NCBI RefSeq assembly: GCF_009857505.1
Contig: NZ_WWCP01000048.1
Coordinates: 1-33,534 of the forward strand
DNA length: 33,534 bases
Direction of reading: 5' to 3'
Origin: Duganella lactea
GTDB lineage: Bacteria > Pseudomonadota > Gammaproteobacteria > Burkholderiales > Burkholderiaceae_D
Shown: piece after piece, positions 16,511 through 23,367 of the stretch
Position numbering within the stretch: position 1 is the first letter of the stretch
How the letters are laid out: each line of letters starts with the position of its first letter
The notes under the pieces: model-generated
Database searches by the model: none
Told to the model about the DNA's origin: nothing
The model's input: only the letters and a program-made list of their open reading frames with translations
Made by a program: the position numbers and the translations under genes

Positions 16511-16590
16511 GGCTGCCCAGGCGAACGGCTAGTGAAATCTCACGTTTCCCGGTGGATACCCACCTTTCGCTGACCAGACCTGAATGCACC
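16511..16590 (-). promoter_or_regulatory. ZTP (pfl motif) riboswitch in the glyA leader
   Basis: ZTP riboswitches sense ZTP/ZMP, the alarm for 10-formyl-THF shortage, and switch on one-carbon and purine genes, glyA among them. On the minus strand I see the stem GGTGG-GTAT-CCACC (16564-16551) followed by GGGAAACGTGAG, then the near-invariant 3' motif CCGTTCGCCTGGGCAGC (16528-16512). This order matches the pfl consensus (CCACCGGGGA ... CCG...CGCCUGGGC). The end of the motif can also pair in GGCAGCC/GGCTGCC (16517-16511 with 16495-16489), a possible expression-platform switch. The 5' boundary is approximate. Confidence 0.78.
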
Positions 16591-16656
16591 ACGATGGGGC
16601 GCTTTTCAGGCTTATTTCAGCTTTTCGCCAGTTACGTGAGACGTAATGGAAGCCAA

Positions 16657-16685
16657 ATTGTATTTGATGCGCCAGATTTGAGCAA
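16657..16685 (-). promoter_or_regulatory. Sigma70-type promoter of glyA
   Basis: On the minus strand: TTGCTC (16685-16680), 17-base spacer, TACAAT (16662-16657). Start near 16650 would place the riboswitch at the beginning of a leader of about 235 nt. Confidence 0.65.
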
Positions 16686-16775
16686 GAAATTGAGTTGCCG
16701 TTAAAGCAAGACCACCTCGACCGCCGTTTGCGGCTACAATTTTGTCCACCTTCCCATTCACACCAAGGACAGACC

Positions 16776-17522
16776 ATGATCGTCTTCATCACCGGCGCCA
16801 CCGCCGGCTTCGGCGCCGCGATGGCCCGCATCTTCGCTCAAAACGGCCACCGGGTCCTGATCAGCGGCCGCCGCGAAGACCGCTTGCAGACGCTGGCGGC
16901 CGAACTGGGCGACGCCGTCCACCCGATCGTGCTGGACGTGACCGACAAGGCCGCGATCCAAGCCGCGCTGGACAGCCTGCCGCCGGCATGGCGCGCCATC
17001 GACGTGCTGATTAATAACGCCGGCCTGGCGCTGGGTGTGACGCCGGCCCACACCTCGTCGCTGGACGACTGGGACACCATGATCGCCACCAACATCAGCG
17101 GCCTGGTGGCGATGACCCGCGCCATCCTGCCGGACATGGTGCAGCGCGGCGGTGGCACCATCATCAACATCGGCTCGATCGCCGGCTCCACGCCCTACCC
17201 CGGCGGCAACGTCTACGGCGCCACCAAGGCCTTCGTCAACCAGTTCACGCAGAATCTGCGCGCCGACCTGGCCGGCACCGGCGTGCGCTGCACCAACCTG
17301 GCGCCGGGCCTGTGCGGCGGCACCGAATTCTCCAACGTGCGCCTGAAGGACGACGCCGCGGCCGCCAAGGTCTACGAAGGCACCACGCCGCTGACGGCCG
17401 AGGACATCGCCAACACCGCCTACTGGATCGCCACGCTGCCGCCGCACGTCAACATCAACCGCATTGACATGATGCCAACCTGTCAAGGCTACGGCCCGCT
17501 CAACATCAAGCGCAGCACCTGA
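16776..17522 (+). CDS. ydfG: YdfG-like NADP-dependent short-chain dehydrogenase (3-hydroxy acid / malonic semialdehyde reductase type)
   Basis: In E. coli YdfG oxidises L-allo-threonine/serine-type 3-hydroxy acids and reduces malonic semialdehyde. This protein is 248 aa, the same length as YdfG, and closely similar throughout. Rossmann motif TGATAGFG (residues 6-13), SGRREDRL suggesting NADP preference, NNAGLALG, catalytic S (GSIAGS), Y and K in YGATK, and the C-terminal PHVNINRIDMMP. The ATG at 16776 has AAGGA eight bases upstream; an earlier in-frame ATG (16695) would add 27 non-homologous residues. It is divergent from glyA across about 360 bases that hold the glyA leader and promoter. Confidence 0.93.
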   Translation: MIVFITGATAGFGAAMARIFAQNGHRVLISGRREDRLQTLAAELGDAVHPIVLDVTDKAAIQAALDSLPPAWRAIDVLINNAGLALGVTPAHTSSLDDWDTMIATNISGLVAMTRAILPDMVQRGGGTIINIGSIAGSTPYPGGNVYGATKAFVNQFTQNLRADLAGTGVRCTNLAPGLCGGTEFSNVRLKDDAAAAKVYEGTTPLTAEDIANTAYWIATLPPHVNINRIDMMPTCQGYGPLNIKRST

Positions 17523-17533
17523 CAACGCCGGCC

Positions 17534-17553
17534 ATTCCCGCGCCAGCGGGAAT
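17534..17553. repeat. REP-like palindrome
   Basis: ATTCCCGC-gcca-GCGGGAAT, an eight-pair hairpin 11 bases after the ydfG stop codon. This is the common proteobacterial extragenic palindrome type; no T run follows. Confidence 0.6.
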
Positions 17554-17603
17554 CCCTGGAACGCCTGCTCAGCCACACTCTTAAGCCAGACTTAGTTTCC
17601 CCT

Positions 17604-17631
17604 AATGCACGAAATAATTTCGTAAGGCATT
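17604..17631. promoter_or_regulatory. Palindromic operator-like element upstream of the tol operon
   Basis: ACGAAATaATTTCGT is a perfect 15-base palindrome, flanked symmetrically by AATGC and GCATT. A TACAAT (17634-17639) follows three bases later, so a bound regulator would cover the -35 region of any promoter using that -10. Confidence 0.35.
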
Positions 17632-17705
17632 GTTACAATACTTGGCAAGCCGCCTGCAAAGCGTTTTACTGTGGTCAAGGCACCTTTGCGCGCCAGTTGA
17701 TAAAA

Positions 17706-17735
17706 TTCAACCAAAACAACAATATCGCGTAGAAT
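17706..17735 (+). promoter_or_regulatory. Candidate promoter of the ybgC-tol-pal operon
   Basis: TTCAAC (17706-17711), 18-base spacer and TAGAAT (17730-17735). The start near 17742 leaves a leader of about 25 bases before the ybgC ATG chosen here. Confidence 0.45.
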
Positions 17736-17766
17736 GTTGCTCACTCACTTTAGCAGTCAAAACAAC

Positions 17767-18189
17767 ATGCCAGCAGATTTTATCTGGAACGTGCGGGTCT
17801 ACTACGAAGACACCGACGCCGGCGGTATCGTCTATTACGCAAACTATCTCAAATTCTTCGAGCGCGCCCGCACCGAGTGGCTGCGCGCGCTCAATGTGAG
17901 CCAGCACACGCTGCTGGCACAGCACGATACCTTGTTCGTCGTCAAAAGCGTTAGCGCGGAGTATCATGCGCCCGCCAAGCTCGATGATGAACTAAAATTA
18001 ACGGTTAGCATCGAAAAGCTCGGCCGCGCCTCCATCGTTTTCCATCAGGAAGCGTGGCGCGGCGAACAGTTGCTGAACACGGCCCGTGTCAAAGTGGGCT
18101 GTGTCGACGCCGCCCTGCGTCCGCGCGCCGTGCCGGCGGCCGTCGCCGACAAAATGCGCACCACCAGTACCACCACCCAAACCGACTGA
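17767..18189 (+). CDS. ybgC: Tol-Pal-associated acyl-CoA thioesterase YbgC
   Basis: This hot-dog-fold thioesterase is encoded at the head of Tol-Pal operons. The protein is 140 aa from the ATG at 17767 (E. coli 134). Near the N-terminus it shows RVYYEDTDAGGIVYYANYL with the catalytic aspartate (D17, equal to D18 in E. coli), then FFERARTEWLRAL. The start at 17767 fits the E. coli N-terminus; the upstream in-frame ATG at 17734 overlaps the candidate -10 box. tolQ follows after six bases. Confidence 0.94.
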   Translation: MPADFIWNVRVYYEDTDAGGIVYYANYLKFFERARTEWLRALNVSQHTLLAQHDTLFVVKSVSAEYHAPAKLDDELKLTVSIEKLGRASIVFHQEAWRGEQLLNTARVKVGCVDAALRPRAVPAAVADKMRTTSTTTQTD

Positions 18190-18195
18190 TAAACA

Positions 18196-18888
18196 ATGAA
18201 CGTCACCCAAGACCTGTCTTTCCTGTCCCTCATCACCAATGCGCACCTGATCGTGCAATTGATCATGGCGCTGCTGTTCATCATTTCGCTGACCAGCTGG
18301 ACCTACATCTTCAGCAAACTGTTCGCGATCAACTCGGCGCGCCGCCTGACGGTGGAATTTGAAAAAACCTTCTGGGCCGGTGGCAACCTGCACGCGCTGT
18401 ACCAGAACGCCGGCAAGGACCGCGCCAACAGCGGCCCGCTGGCGCGCATCTTCGAAGCCGGCATGGGCGAGTTCATCAAATCGAAGGCGGCCTACACCGC
18501 CAGCCGCGACACCATGGACACCGGCGCCATCCTCGACAGCGCCCGCCGCGCCATGCGCGCCGCGTTCCAGCGCGAGATGGACGCGCTCGAATCGCACCTG
18601 GCCTTCCTCGCCTCGGTCGGCTCGGTGTCGCCGTACATCGGCCTGCTGGGCACGGTGTGGGGCATCATGAACGCCTTCCGCGGCCTGGCCAACGTGCAGC
18701 AAGCGACGCTGGCGGCCGTGGCGCCGGGCATCGCCGAGGCGCTGATCGCCACCGCCATCGGCCTGTTCGCCGCGATTCCGGCCTTCGTCGCCTACAACCG
18801 CTTCTCCTACGACGTGGACCGCCTGGCGATCCGCTTCGAGAGCTTCGTTGAAGAGTTCTCCAACATCCTGCAACGTCAATCGCGTTAA
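18196..18888 (+). CDS. tolQ: Tol-Pal system inner-membrane protein TolQ
   Basis: TolQ with TolR forms the proton-driven motor that energises TolA. The 230 aa protein is the usual length. It shows three hydrophobic segments: about residues 18-40 (IVQLIMALLFIISLTSWTYI), about 130-155 around SVSPYIGLLGTVWGIMNAF, and about 170-195 (IAEALIATAIGLFAAIPAF). The threonines of TM2 and TM3 that line the proton path are present in GLLGTVWG and LIATAIG. It lies in the ybgC-tolQRAB-pal-cpoB order. Confidence 0.97.
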   Translation: MNVTQDLSFLSLITNAHLIVQLIMALLFIISLTSWTYIFSKLFAINSARRLTVEFEKTFWAGGNLHALYQNAGKDRANSGPLARIFEAGMGEFIKSKAAYTASRDTMDTGAILDSARRAMRAAFQREMDALESHLAFLASVGSVSPYIGLLGTVWGIMNAFRGLANVQQATLAAVAPGIAEALIATAIGLFAAIPAFVAYNRFSYDVDRLAIRFESFVEEFSNILQRQSR

Positions 18889-18893
18889 TCACC

Positions 18894-19331
18894 ATGGCCT
18901 CCTCCTTCTCCAGCAGCATGCGCGGCGGTCGTGGCCGCAAGCTCAAGTCCGAGATCAACGTGGTGCCCTACATCGACGTGATGCTGGTACTGCTGATCAT
19001 CTTCATGGTCATGCCGTCGGCCAACGATCCGAGCGTGGTCGACCTGCCGCGCGCGGAAAAATCCACCAAGCCGCCGAGCGACTACGTGCAGATCGTGCTC
19101 AAGCCGAACGGCGCGCTGTCGATCGGCGTCAAGGGCAAGGACGAGGACGCGCCGGAAACCGCGCCCAACCGCGACGCGCTGGTGCGCAAGCTGCGCACCA
19201 TCCACGACCAGCATCCGGACTATCCTGTGCTGATCGCCGGCGACAAGGACAGCAAGTATGACGACGTCATCCAACTGATTTCGGAAGCGAAGAAACTGGG
19301 CATCACCCGCGTCGGACTGTCCACCAAGTAA
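18894..19331 (+). CDS. tolR: Tol-Pal system protein TolR
   Basis: TolR is an ExbD-like stator/proton channel partner of TolQ. The 145 aa protein has one transmembrane helix at about 25-42 (INVVPYIDVMLVLLIIFMV) carrying the essential protonatable aspartate D28 (E. coli D23), then a periplasmic domain ending DKDSKYDDVIQLISEAKKLG and ITRVGLSTK. The N-terminus SSMRGGRGRKLKSE is basic and cytoplasmic. It starts five bases after tolQ, and its stop codon directly abuts the tolA ATG. Confidence 0.97.
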   Translation: MASSFSSSMRGGRGRKLKSEINVVPYIDVMLVLLIIFMVMPSANDPSVVDLPRAEKSTKPPSDYVQIVLKPNGALSIGVKGKDEDAPETAPNRDALVRKLRTIHDQHPDYPVLIAGDKDSKYDDVIQLISEAKKLGITRVGLSTK

Positions 19332-20270
19332 ATGCAGAATATGAAATCCGCAACCGCTGGCGGTCCGTACAAGGTTCCGCGACAACGCAATGGCGTGCGC
19401 GCCGGCTCTCTGGCCGTCGCCGTGCACGCCGTGTTGTTGCTGTTCCTGTGGGTGGGCGTGAGCTGGCAAAACAACGACCCGGTCGAAGTGCAGGCCGAAA
19501 TCTGGGACATGAAGGTGCAGGATGCCGCGCCGCCGGCACCGCCGGCCGATCCCACGCCGGAACCGGAACCGGAGCCGGAAGTGGTCAAGCCGCCGCCACC
19601 AGCGCCCAAGGTCGAGGCGCCGCCTGAACCGAAGGAAGATCCGGAAATCGCCCTCCAGCGCATCAAGAAGAAAAAGCTGGAAGAGGAACGCCTGGAGAAA
19701 CTGGAACAGGCACGCCTGAAGAAAGAGGCCGACGAGAAGGAAAAACTGCTGGCCAAGCAGAAGGCCGAGCAAAAAGCCAAAGCCGACAAGGAAAAGGCCG
19801 ACCAGCAAGAGAAGGAAGAAAAGGCAAAAGCGCTGGCCGCTGAAAAAGAGAAGAAAAAAGCCGCCGCCGAAAAACTGGCCAAGGAAAAGGCCGACAAAGC
19901 CGCCAAGGACAAAGCCTTCGCCGCCGAGATGAGCCGCATCACCGGCGCCGCCGCCAAAGGCACGACCGGCACGGCCGCGCAATCGACCGGCGGCCGGACC
20001 GACGGCGGCTATGCGGCGGCGATCAAAGCCAAGATCAAGAGCAATCTGGTCTACGGCGCCGATGACGACAGCCTGAGTGCCTCGTATGTGATCACGCAGC
20101 TGCCGACCGGTGAGATCATCGGCATGCGCAAGACAAAAAGCAGCGGCTCGACCGCCTACGATAATGCGATTGAAAACGCGATTACCAAATCGTCACCACT
20201 GCCCAAGAAAAAAGATGGTACGGTAGAGCGCGAAATTACCCTCGACTTCAAGCTGAAGGAAATGCACTGA
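19332..20270 (+). CDS. tolA: Cell envelope protein TolA
   Basis: TolA links the TolQR motor to TolB/Pal at the outer membrane. The 312 aa protein has three regions: an N-terminal membrane anchor (about 25-46, SLAVAVHAVLLLFLWVGVSW), a Pro-rich stretch (about 60-105) then a long Lys/Glu/Ala-rich helical domain II (about 110-205), and a C-terminal domain III (about 225-312) from GGYAAAIKAKIKSNLVYG to VEREITLDFKLKEMH. It is shorter than E. coli TolA (421 aa) because domain II is shorter, which is common. The start is immediately after the tolR stop; a second in-frame ATG lies three codons on. Confidence 0.95.
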   Translation: MQNMKSATAGGPYKVPRQRNGVRAGSLAVAVHAVLLLFLWVGVSWQNNDPVEVQAEIWDMKVQDAAPPAPPADPTPEPEPEPEVVKPPPPAPKVEAPPEPKEDPEIALQRIKKKKLEEERLEKLEQARLKKEADEKEKLLAKQKAEQKAKADKEKADQQEKEEKAKALAAEKEKKKAAAEKLAKEKADKAAKDKAFAAEMSRITGAAAKGTTGTAAQSTGGRTDGGYAAAIKAKIKSNLVYGADDDSLSASYVITQLPTGEIIGMRKTKSSGSTAYDNAIENAITKSSPLPKKKDGTVEREITLDFKLKEMH

Positions 20271-20271
20271 T

Positions 20272-21537
20272 ATGAAAAAACTGAATATGCTTTACACCGG
20301 CCTGGTCATCGCCGCCACCATGGGCAGCGCCCAGGCCCAGATGCGGATCGAAATTTCCGGCGTCGGCAGCAACCAGATCCCGGTCGCCATCGCCGGCTTC
20401 GCCAACGAAGGCGTGTCGCCGCAAAAGATTTCCGAGATCATCAAGGCCGACCTGGAGCGCAGCGGCGCCTTCAAGATCATCGACGCCGGCGTCATCAACG
20501 ACGTCAACAACATCGACTACAGCGGCTGGAAAGCCAAGGGCGCCGACGCGCTGGTGGTCGGCACCGTCGACGCGCTGGCCGACGGCCGCTACGACGTGCG
20601 CTACAAGCTGCTCGACACCGTCAAGCAGGACAAGATCTCCAACCTGGACAAGGCCGTCACCGCCCAGTTCACCCGCCTGTCGGCGCACCTGATCGCCGAC
20701 GACGTGTTCTTCAAGCTGACCGGCATCCGCGGCGCCTTCTCCACCCGCATCTCCTACGTCAAGCAGGAAGGCCGCACCTACCAGCTGATGGTGGCCGACG
20801 CCGACGGCGAGAACGAACAGCTGGCGCTGCGCTCGAACGAACCGATCATCTCGCCATCGTGGTCGCCGGACGGTACCAAGGTCGCCTACGTCTCGTTCGA
20901 GCAGAAAAAGCCGGTGGTCTACGTGCAGAACCTGATCACCCGCGCGCGCACCGTGGTGGCCAATGAAAAAGGCAGCAACTCGGCGCCGTCGTGGTCGCCG
21001 AACGGCAACAAGCTGGCGGTGGCGCTGTCGAAGGACGGCCACACCCAGGTCTACACCGTCAACGTCGATGGCAGCGGCCTGCGCCGCGTCTCCAACAGCG
21101 GCGGCATCGACACCGAGCCGCAATGGTCGGCCGATGGCCAGAGCCTGTACTTCACCAGCGACCGCAGCGGCGGCCCGCAGATCTACCGCATGAATCCGGA
21201 CGGCGGCGACGCCAAGCGCGTCACCTTCAGCGGCACCTACAACACCAGCCCGCGCATCTCGTCCGACGGCAAGACGCTGGCCTATATCTCGCGCCGCGAC
21301 GGCAACTACCAGCTGTACGTGCTGGACCTGGCCAGCAGTCAGGAGCAGCGCCTGTCGGACGCCACCGACGACGAATCGCCGAGCTTCGCCCCCAACGGCA
21401 AATACATCATGTACGCCACCCGCGCCGGCGGCCGCAAATCGCTGGCCGTGGTCTCGGTGGACGGACGTGTCAAGCAACGCCTGACCACGCAGGCAGGCAA
21501 TATCAAGGAGCCCACCTGGGGTCCGTTCATGCAGTAA
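20272..21537 (+). CDS. tolB: Tol-Pal system beta-propeller protein TolB
   Basis: TolB is a periplasmic protein that shuttles between Pal and TolA. It is 421 aa with signal peptide MKKLNMLYTGLVIAATMGSA cleaved after AQA. An N-terminal alpha/beta domain (about 25-160) is followed by a six-bladed propeller with repeated SPSWSPDGTKVAYVS, APSWSPNGNKLAVALS and SPRISSDGKTLAYIS motifs. The length is close to E. coli TolB (430 aa). It begins one base after tolA. Confidence 0.97.
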   Translation: MKKLNMLYTGLVIAATMGSAQAQMRIEISGVGSNQIPVAIAGFANEGVSPQKISEIIKADLERSGAFKIIDAGVINDVNNIDYSGWKAKGADALVVGTVDALADGRYDVRYKLLDTVKQDKISNLDKAVTAQFTRLSAHLIADDVFFKLTGIRGAFSTRISYVKQEGRTYQLMVADADGENEQLALRSNEPIISPSWSPDGTKVAYVSFEQKKPVVYVQNLITRARTVVANEKGSNSAPSWSPNGNKLAVALSKDGHTQVYTVNVDGSGLRRVSNSGGIDTEPQWSADGQSLYFTSDRSGGPQIYRMNPDGGDAKRVTFSGTYNTSPRISSDGKTLAYISRRDGNYQLYVLDLASSQEQRLSDATDDESPSFAPNGKYIMYATRAGGRKSLAVVSVDGRVKQRLTTQAGNIKEPTWGPFMQ

Positions 21538-21564
21538 TTGCGTTTCACAACTAGGAGAATGATT

Positions 21565-22098
21565 ATGCGTAAACTCAGCAGCTTAGCCTTCATCGTCACC
21601 ACCGCCGCCATCCTGTCCGCCTGCTCGTCGACCCCGATCGCCGAAAACAAACCGGCGCCGGTGGTTGAGCGTCCGGTCGACAAGTCCGTCCAGCCGCAAG
21701 CCGACATCCGTACCGTGGCGCCGGTGGAAACCAAATCGCTCGATCCGCTGGACGATCCAAAAGGCGTGCTGGCGAACCGCAGCGTCTACTTCGACTTCGA
21801 CAGCTTCGTCGTGCGCGCCGACGGCAAGCCGGTGGTGGAAAACCACTCGGCCTACCTGGTGAAAAACAAAAACCGCCAGATCCTGATCCAAGGTAACACC
21901 GACGAACGCGGCGGCGCCGAGTACAACCTGGCGCTGGGCCAGAAGCGTGCCGAGGCCGTGCGCAAGGCGATGACCACGCTGGGCGTGCCTGAATCGCAGA
22001 TCGAAGCCGTATCGCTGGGCAAGGAAAAACCGAAAGCCACCGGCTCGAACGAAGAAGCATGGGCAGAAAACCGCCGTGCCGACATCGTCTACAAATAA
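21565..22098 (+). CDS. pal: Peptidoglycan-associated lipoprotein Pal
   Basis: Pal is an outer-membrane lipoprotein that binds diaminopimelate of peptidoglycan through an OmpA-like domain. The 177 aa precursor has a lipobox ILSAC (lipidated C20), a Pro-rich linker, and the OmpA-like domain from about 70, with SVYFDFDSFVVR, QILIQGNTDERGGAEYN and GLGEKRA-type segment LALGQKRAEAVRKAM. The ATG at 21565 has AGGAG seven bases upstream; the in-frame ATGs or earlier starts (21538, 21559) are too close to or before that site. Confidence 0.96.
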   Translation: MRKLSSLAFIVTTAAILSACSSTPIAENKPAPVVERPVDKSVQPQADIRTVAPVETKSLDPLDDPKGVLANRSVYFDFDSFVVRADGKPVVENHSAYLVKNKNRQILIQGNTDERGGAEYNLALGQKRAEAVRKAMTTLGVPESQIEAVSLGKEKPKATGSNEEAWAENRRADIVYK

Positions 22099-22136
22099 TC
22101 AAAAGCACTACCTATTTGCCGGGTCACAGGCATAAT

Positions 22137-22180
22137 ACGGGGCGGCGCGCGGCGAACAGTCCGCGTCCCGCCCCGTTTTC
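22137..22180 (+). terminator. Rho-independent terminator between pal and cpoB
   Basis: ACGGGGCGG pairs with CCGCCCCGT, with an inner GCGCGG/CCGCGT pairing, followed by TTTTC. It stands 39 bases after the pal stop and 29 bases before the cpoB start, so it can end or attenuate the tol transcript. Confidence 0.82.
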
Positions 22181-22208
22181 CTATTCGATTTGTGTGAAAG
22201 TGTCCGAC

Positions 22209-22964
22209 ATGAAGAAACTCTCCAAATCCGGCCTGAGCGCCGCCCTGCTGGCCGCCACGATCTGGCTGCCGCTGCAAGCCCATGCCGGCCTGTTCGACGA
22301 CGACGAAGCCCGCAAAGCCCTGCTCGACCTGCGTTCCAAGGTCGAAGCCATGCGCAGCGACCTGCAGGCGCGCATCGACAACAAATCCGACAAGTCCAGC
22401 ACGCTGGACCTGATCAACCAGAACGACGCCACCTTGCAGCAGGTGAACCAGTTGCGCGGCCAGATCGAAGTGCTGTCCAACGAGCTGGCCAACGCACAAA
22501 AGCGCCAGAAAGACTTCTACGTCGACCTCGACACGCGCCTTCGCAAGCTGGAGCCGCGCGAAGTGACCATCGACGGCAAGACCGCCCAGGTCGATCCGAA
22601 CGAGCAGCGCTCGTTTGAGGCGGCCAACAAGCTGTTTGTGGCCGGCGACTACAAGGCGGCCAGCGTGGCGCTACAGGAGTTCGTTCAGCGCTATCCAGGC
22701 TCGGGCTATGCGCCCAACGCCCAATACCGTCTGGGCAGCGCCTACTTCGCCCAGCGCGACTGCAAGGCCGCCATCACCGCCCAGCTGGTGGTGCTGAAGA
22801 ATTACGCGGACAGCCCGCAAGCGCCGGACGCCATGCTGAACATCGCCAGCTGCCAGTCCGAGCTGAAGGACAAGGCGGCCAGGAAGACGCTGCAAGACCT
22901 GATCAAGCAATACCCGGACTCGCCGGCGGCGGAGACGGCCAAGCAGCGCCTCGGCGGCAAATAA
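22209..22964 (+). CDS. cpoB: Cell division coordinator CpoB (YbgF)
   Basis: This periplasmic protein coordinates peptidoglycan synthesis and Tol-driven outer-membrane constriction. The 251 aa precursor starts MKKLSKSGLSAALLAATIW with cleavage after AHA. The mature N-terminus GLFDDDEARKALLDLRSKV leads into a coiled coil (to about residue 115) that mediates trimerisation. A TPR domain follows (about 135-251) with AANKLFVAGDYKAASVALQE, YAPNAQYRLGSAYFAQRD and PDAMLNIASCQSELKD. A second in-frame GTG lies just upstream. A terminator separates it from pal, so its expression may be reduced or need readthrough. Confidence 0.95.
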   Translation: MKKLSKSGLSAALLAATIWLPLQAHAGLFDDDEARKALLDLRSKVEAMRSDLQARIDNKSDKSSTLDLINQNDATLQQVNQLRGQIEVLSNELANAQKRQKDFYVDLDTRLRKLEPREVTIDGKTAQVDPNEQRSFEAANKLFVAGDYKAASVALQEFVQRYPGSGYAPNAQYRLGSAYFAQRDCKAAITAQLVVLKNYADSPQAPDAMLNIASCQSELKDKAARKTLQDLIKQYPDSPAAETAKQRLGGK

Positions 22965-22978
22965 TTACCGCTGGGTAT

Positions 22979-23008
22979 TTGACAGCCGGGCTGGTGATCC
23001 CCTATAAT
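22979..23008 (+). promoter_or_regulatory. Strong promoter of the tRNA-Lys genes
   Basis: Perfect -35 TTGACA (22979-22984), 18-base spacer, perfect -10 TATAAT (23003-23008). It lies 15 bases before the first tRNA. Confidence 0.88.
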
Positions 23009-23022
23009 CTCGCTTCTTTCGG

Positions 23023-23098
23023 GGGTCGTTAGCTCAGCTGGTAGAGCAGCGGACTTTTAATCCGTTGGTCGCAGGTTCGAATCCCGCACGGCCTACCA
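23023..23098 (+). tRNA. tRNA-Lys (anticodon UUU), copy 1
   Basis: 76 nt cloverleaf with encoded CCA: acceptor GGGTCGT pairs with ACGGCCT (first pair G-U), D arm AGCTCAGCTGGTAGAGC, anticodon loop CTTTTAA (anticodon TTT), TTCGAAT T-loop. It closely resembles E. coli tRNA-Lys. The T stem GCAGG/CCCGC contains an A-C mismatch at position 51-63. Confidence 0.96.
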
Positions 23099-23127
23099 TA
23101 CCGAAAGTTGCCAAGGTTTATACCTTT

Positions 23128-23203
23128 GGGTCGTTAGCTCAGCTGGTAGAGCAGCGGACTTTTAATCCGTTGGTCGCAGGTTCGAATCCCGCACGGCCTA
23201 CCA
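23128..23203 (+). tRNA. tRNA-Lys (anticodon UUU), copy 2, island attachment target
   Basis: Identical in all 76 bases to copy 1, 29 bases downstream and on the same transcript, including the A-C mismatch in the T stem. Its 3' half is the left copy of the 48-base direct repeat that brackets the island. Confidence 0.96.
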
Positions 23204-23206
23204 AGA
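23159..23206 (+). repeat. Left attachment repeat (attL) inside tRNA-Lys copy 2
   Basis: A 48-base segment from the anticodon loop to three bases past CCA recurs at 28431-28478 with one mismatch (A at 23178, G at 28450). The position at a tRNA 3' half is typical of tyrosine-recombinase attachment sites. Confidence 0.85.
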
Positions 23207-23216
23207 ATAATCAAGG

Positions 23217-23248
23217 AAGCCCACGAATTTCGATTCGTGGGCTTTTTT
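23217..23248 (+). terminator. Rho-independent terminator of the tRNA-Lys transcript
   Basis: AAGCCCACGAAT-TTCG-ATTCGTGGGCTT, a perfect 12-pair stem with a TTCG loop and a T run, just after tRNA copy 2. It lies inside the island, so it was probably brought by the element. Confidence 0.9.
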
Positions 23249-23367
23249 GTTTCTGGTCCATTTCTGGTCCCGGTCCTTTTATCCCCTAGCCTCTGGCCGG
23301 TGCACATTGTCTCTAGGGGACGAAGGGAGCTGAATTGAAACCGGCAATTGAATTGCGGCAATCTTCT

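Noticed and set aside
16695..16775. N-terminal extension of the ydfG-like gene from ATG 16695
   Set aside because: The 27 extra residues have no homology to YdfG, and the AAGGA before 16776 marks the real start.
20248..21477. Long minus-strand frame (409 codons) opposite tolB
   Set aside because: Val/Asp/Gly-rich shadow frame; tolB fits the operon and family exactly.
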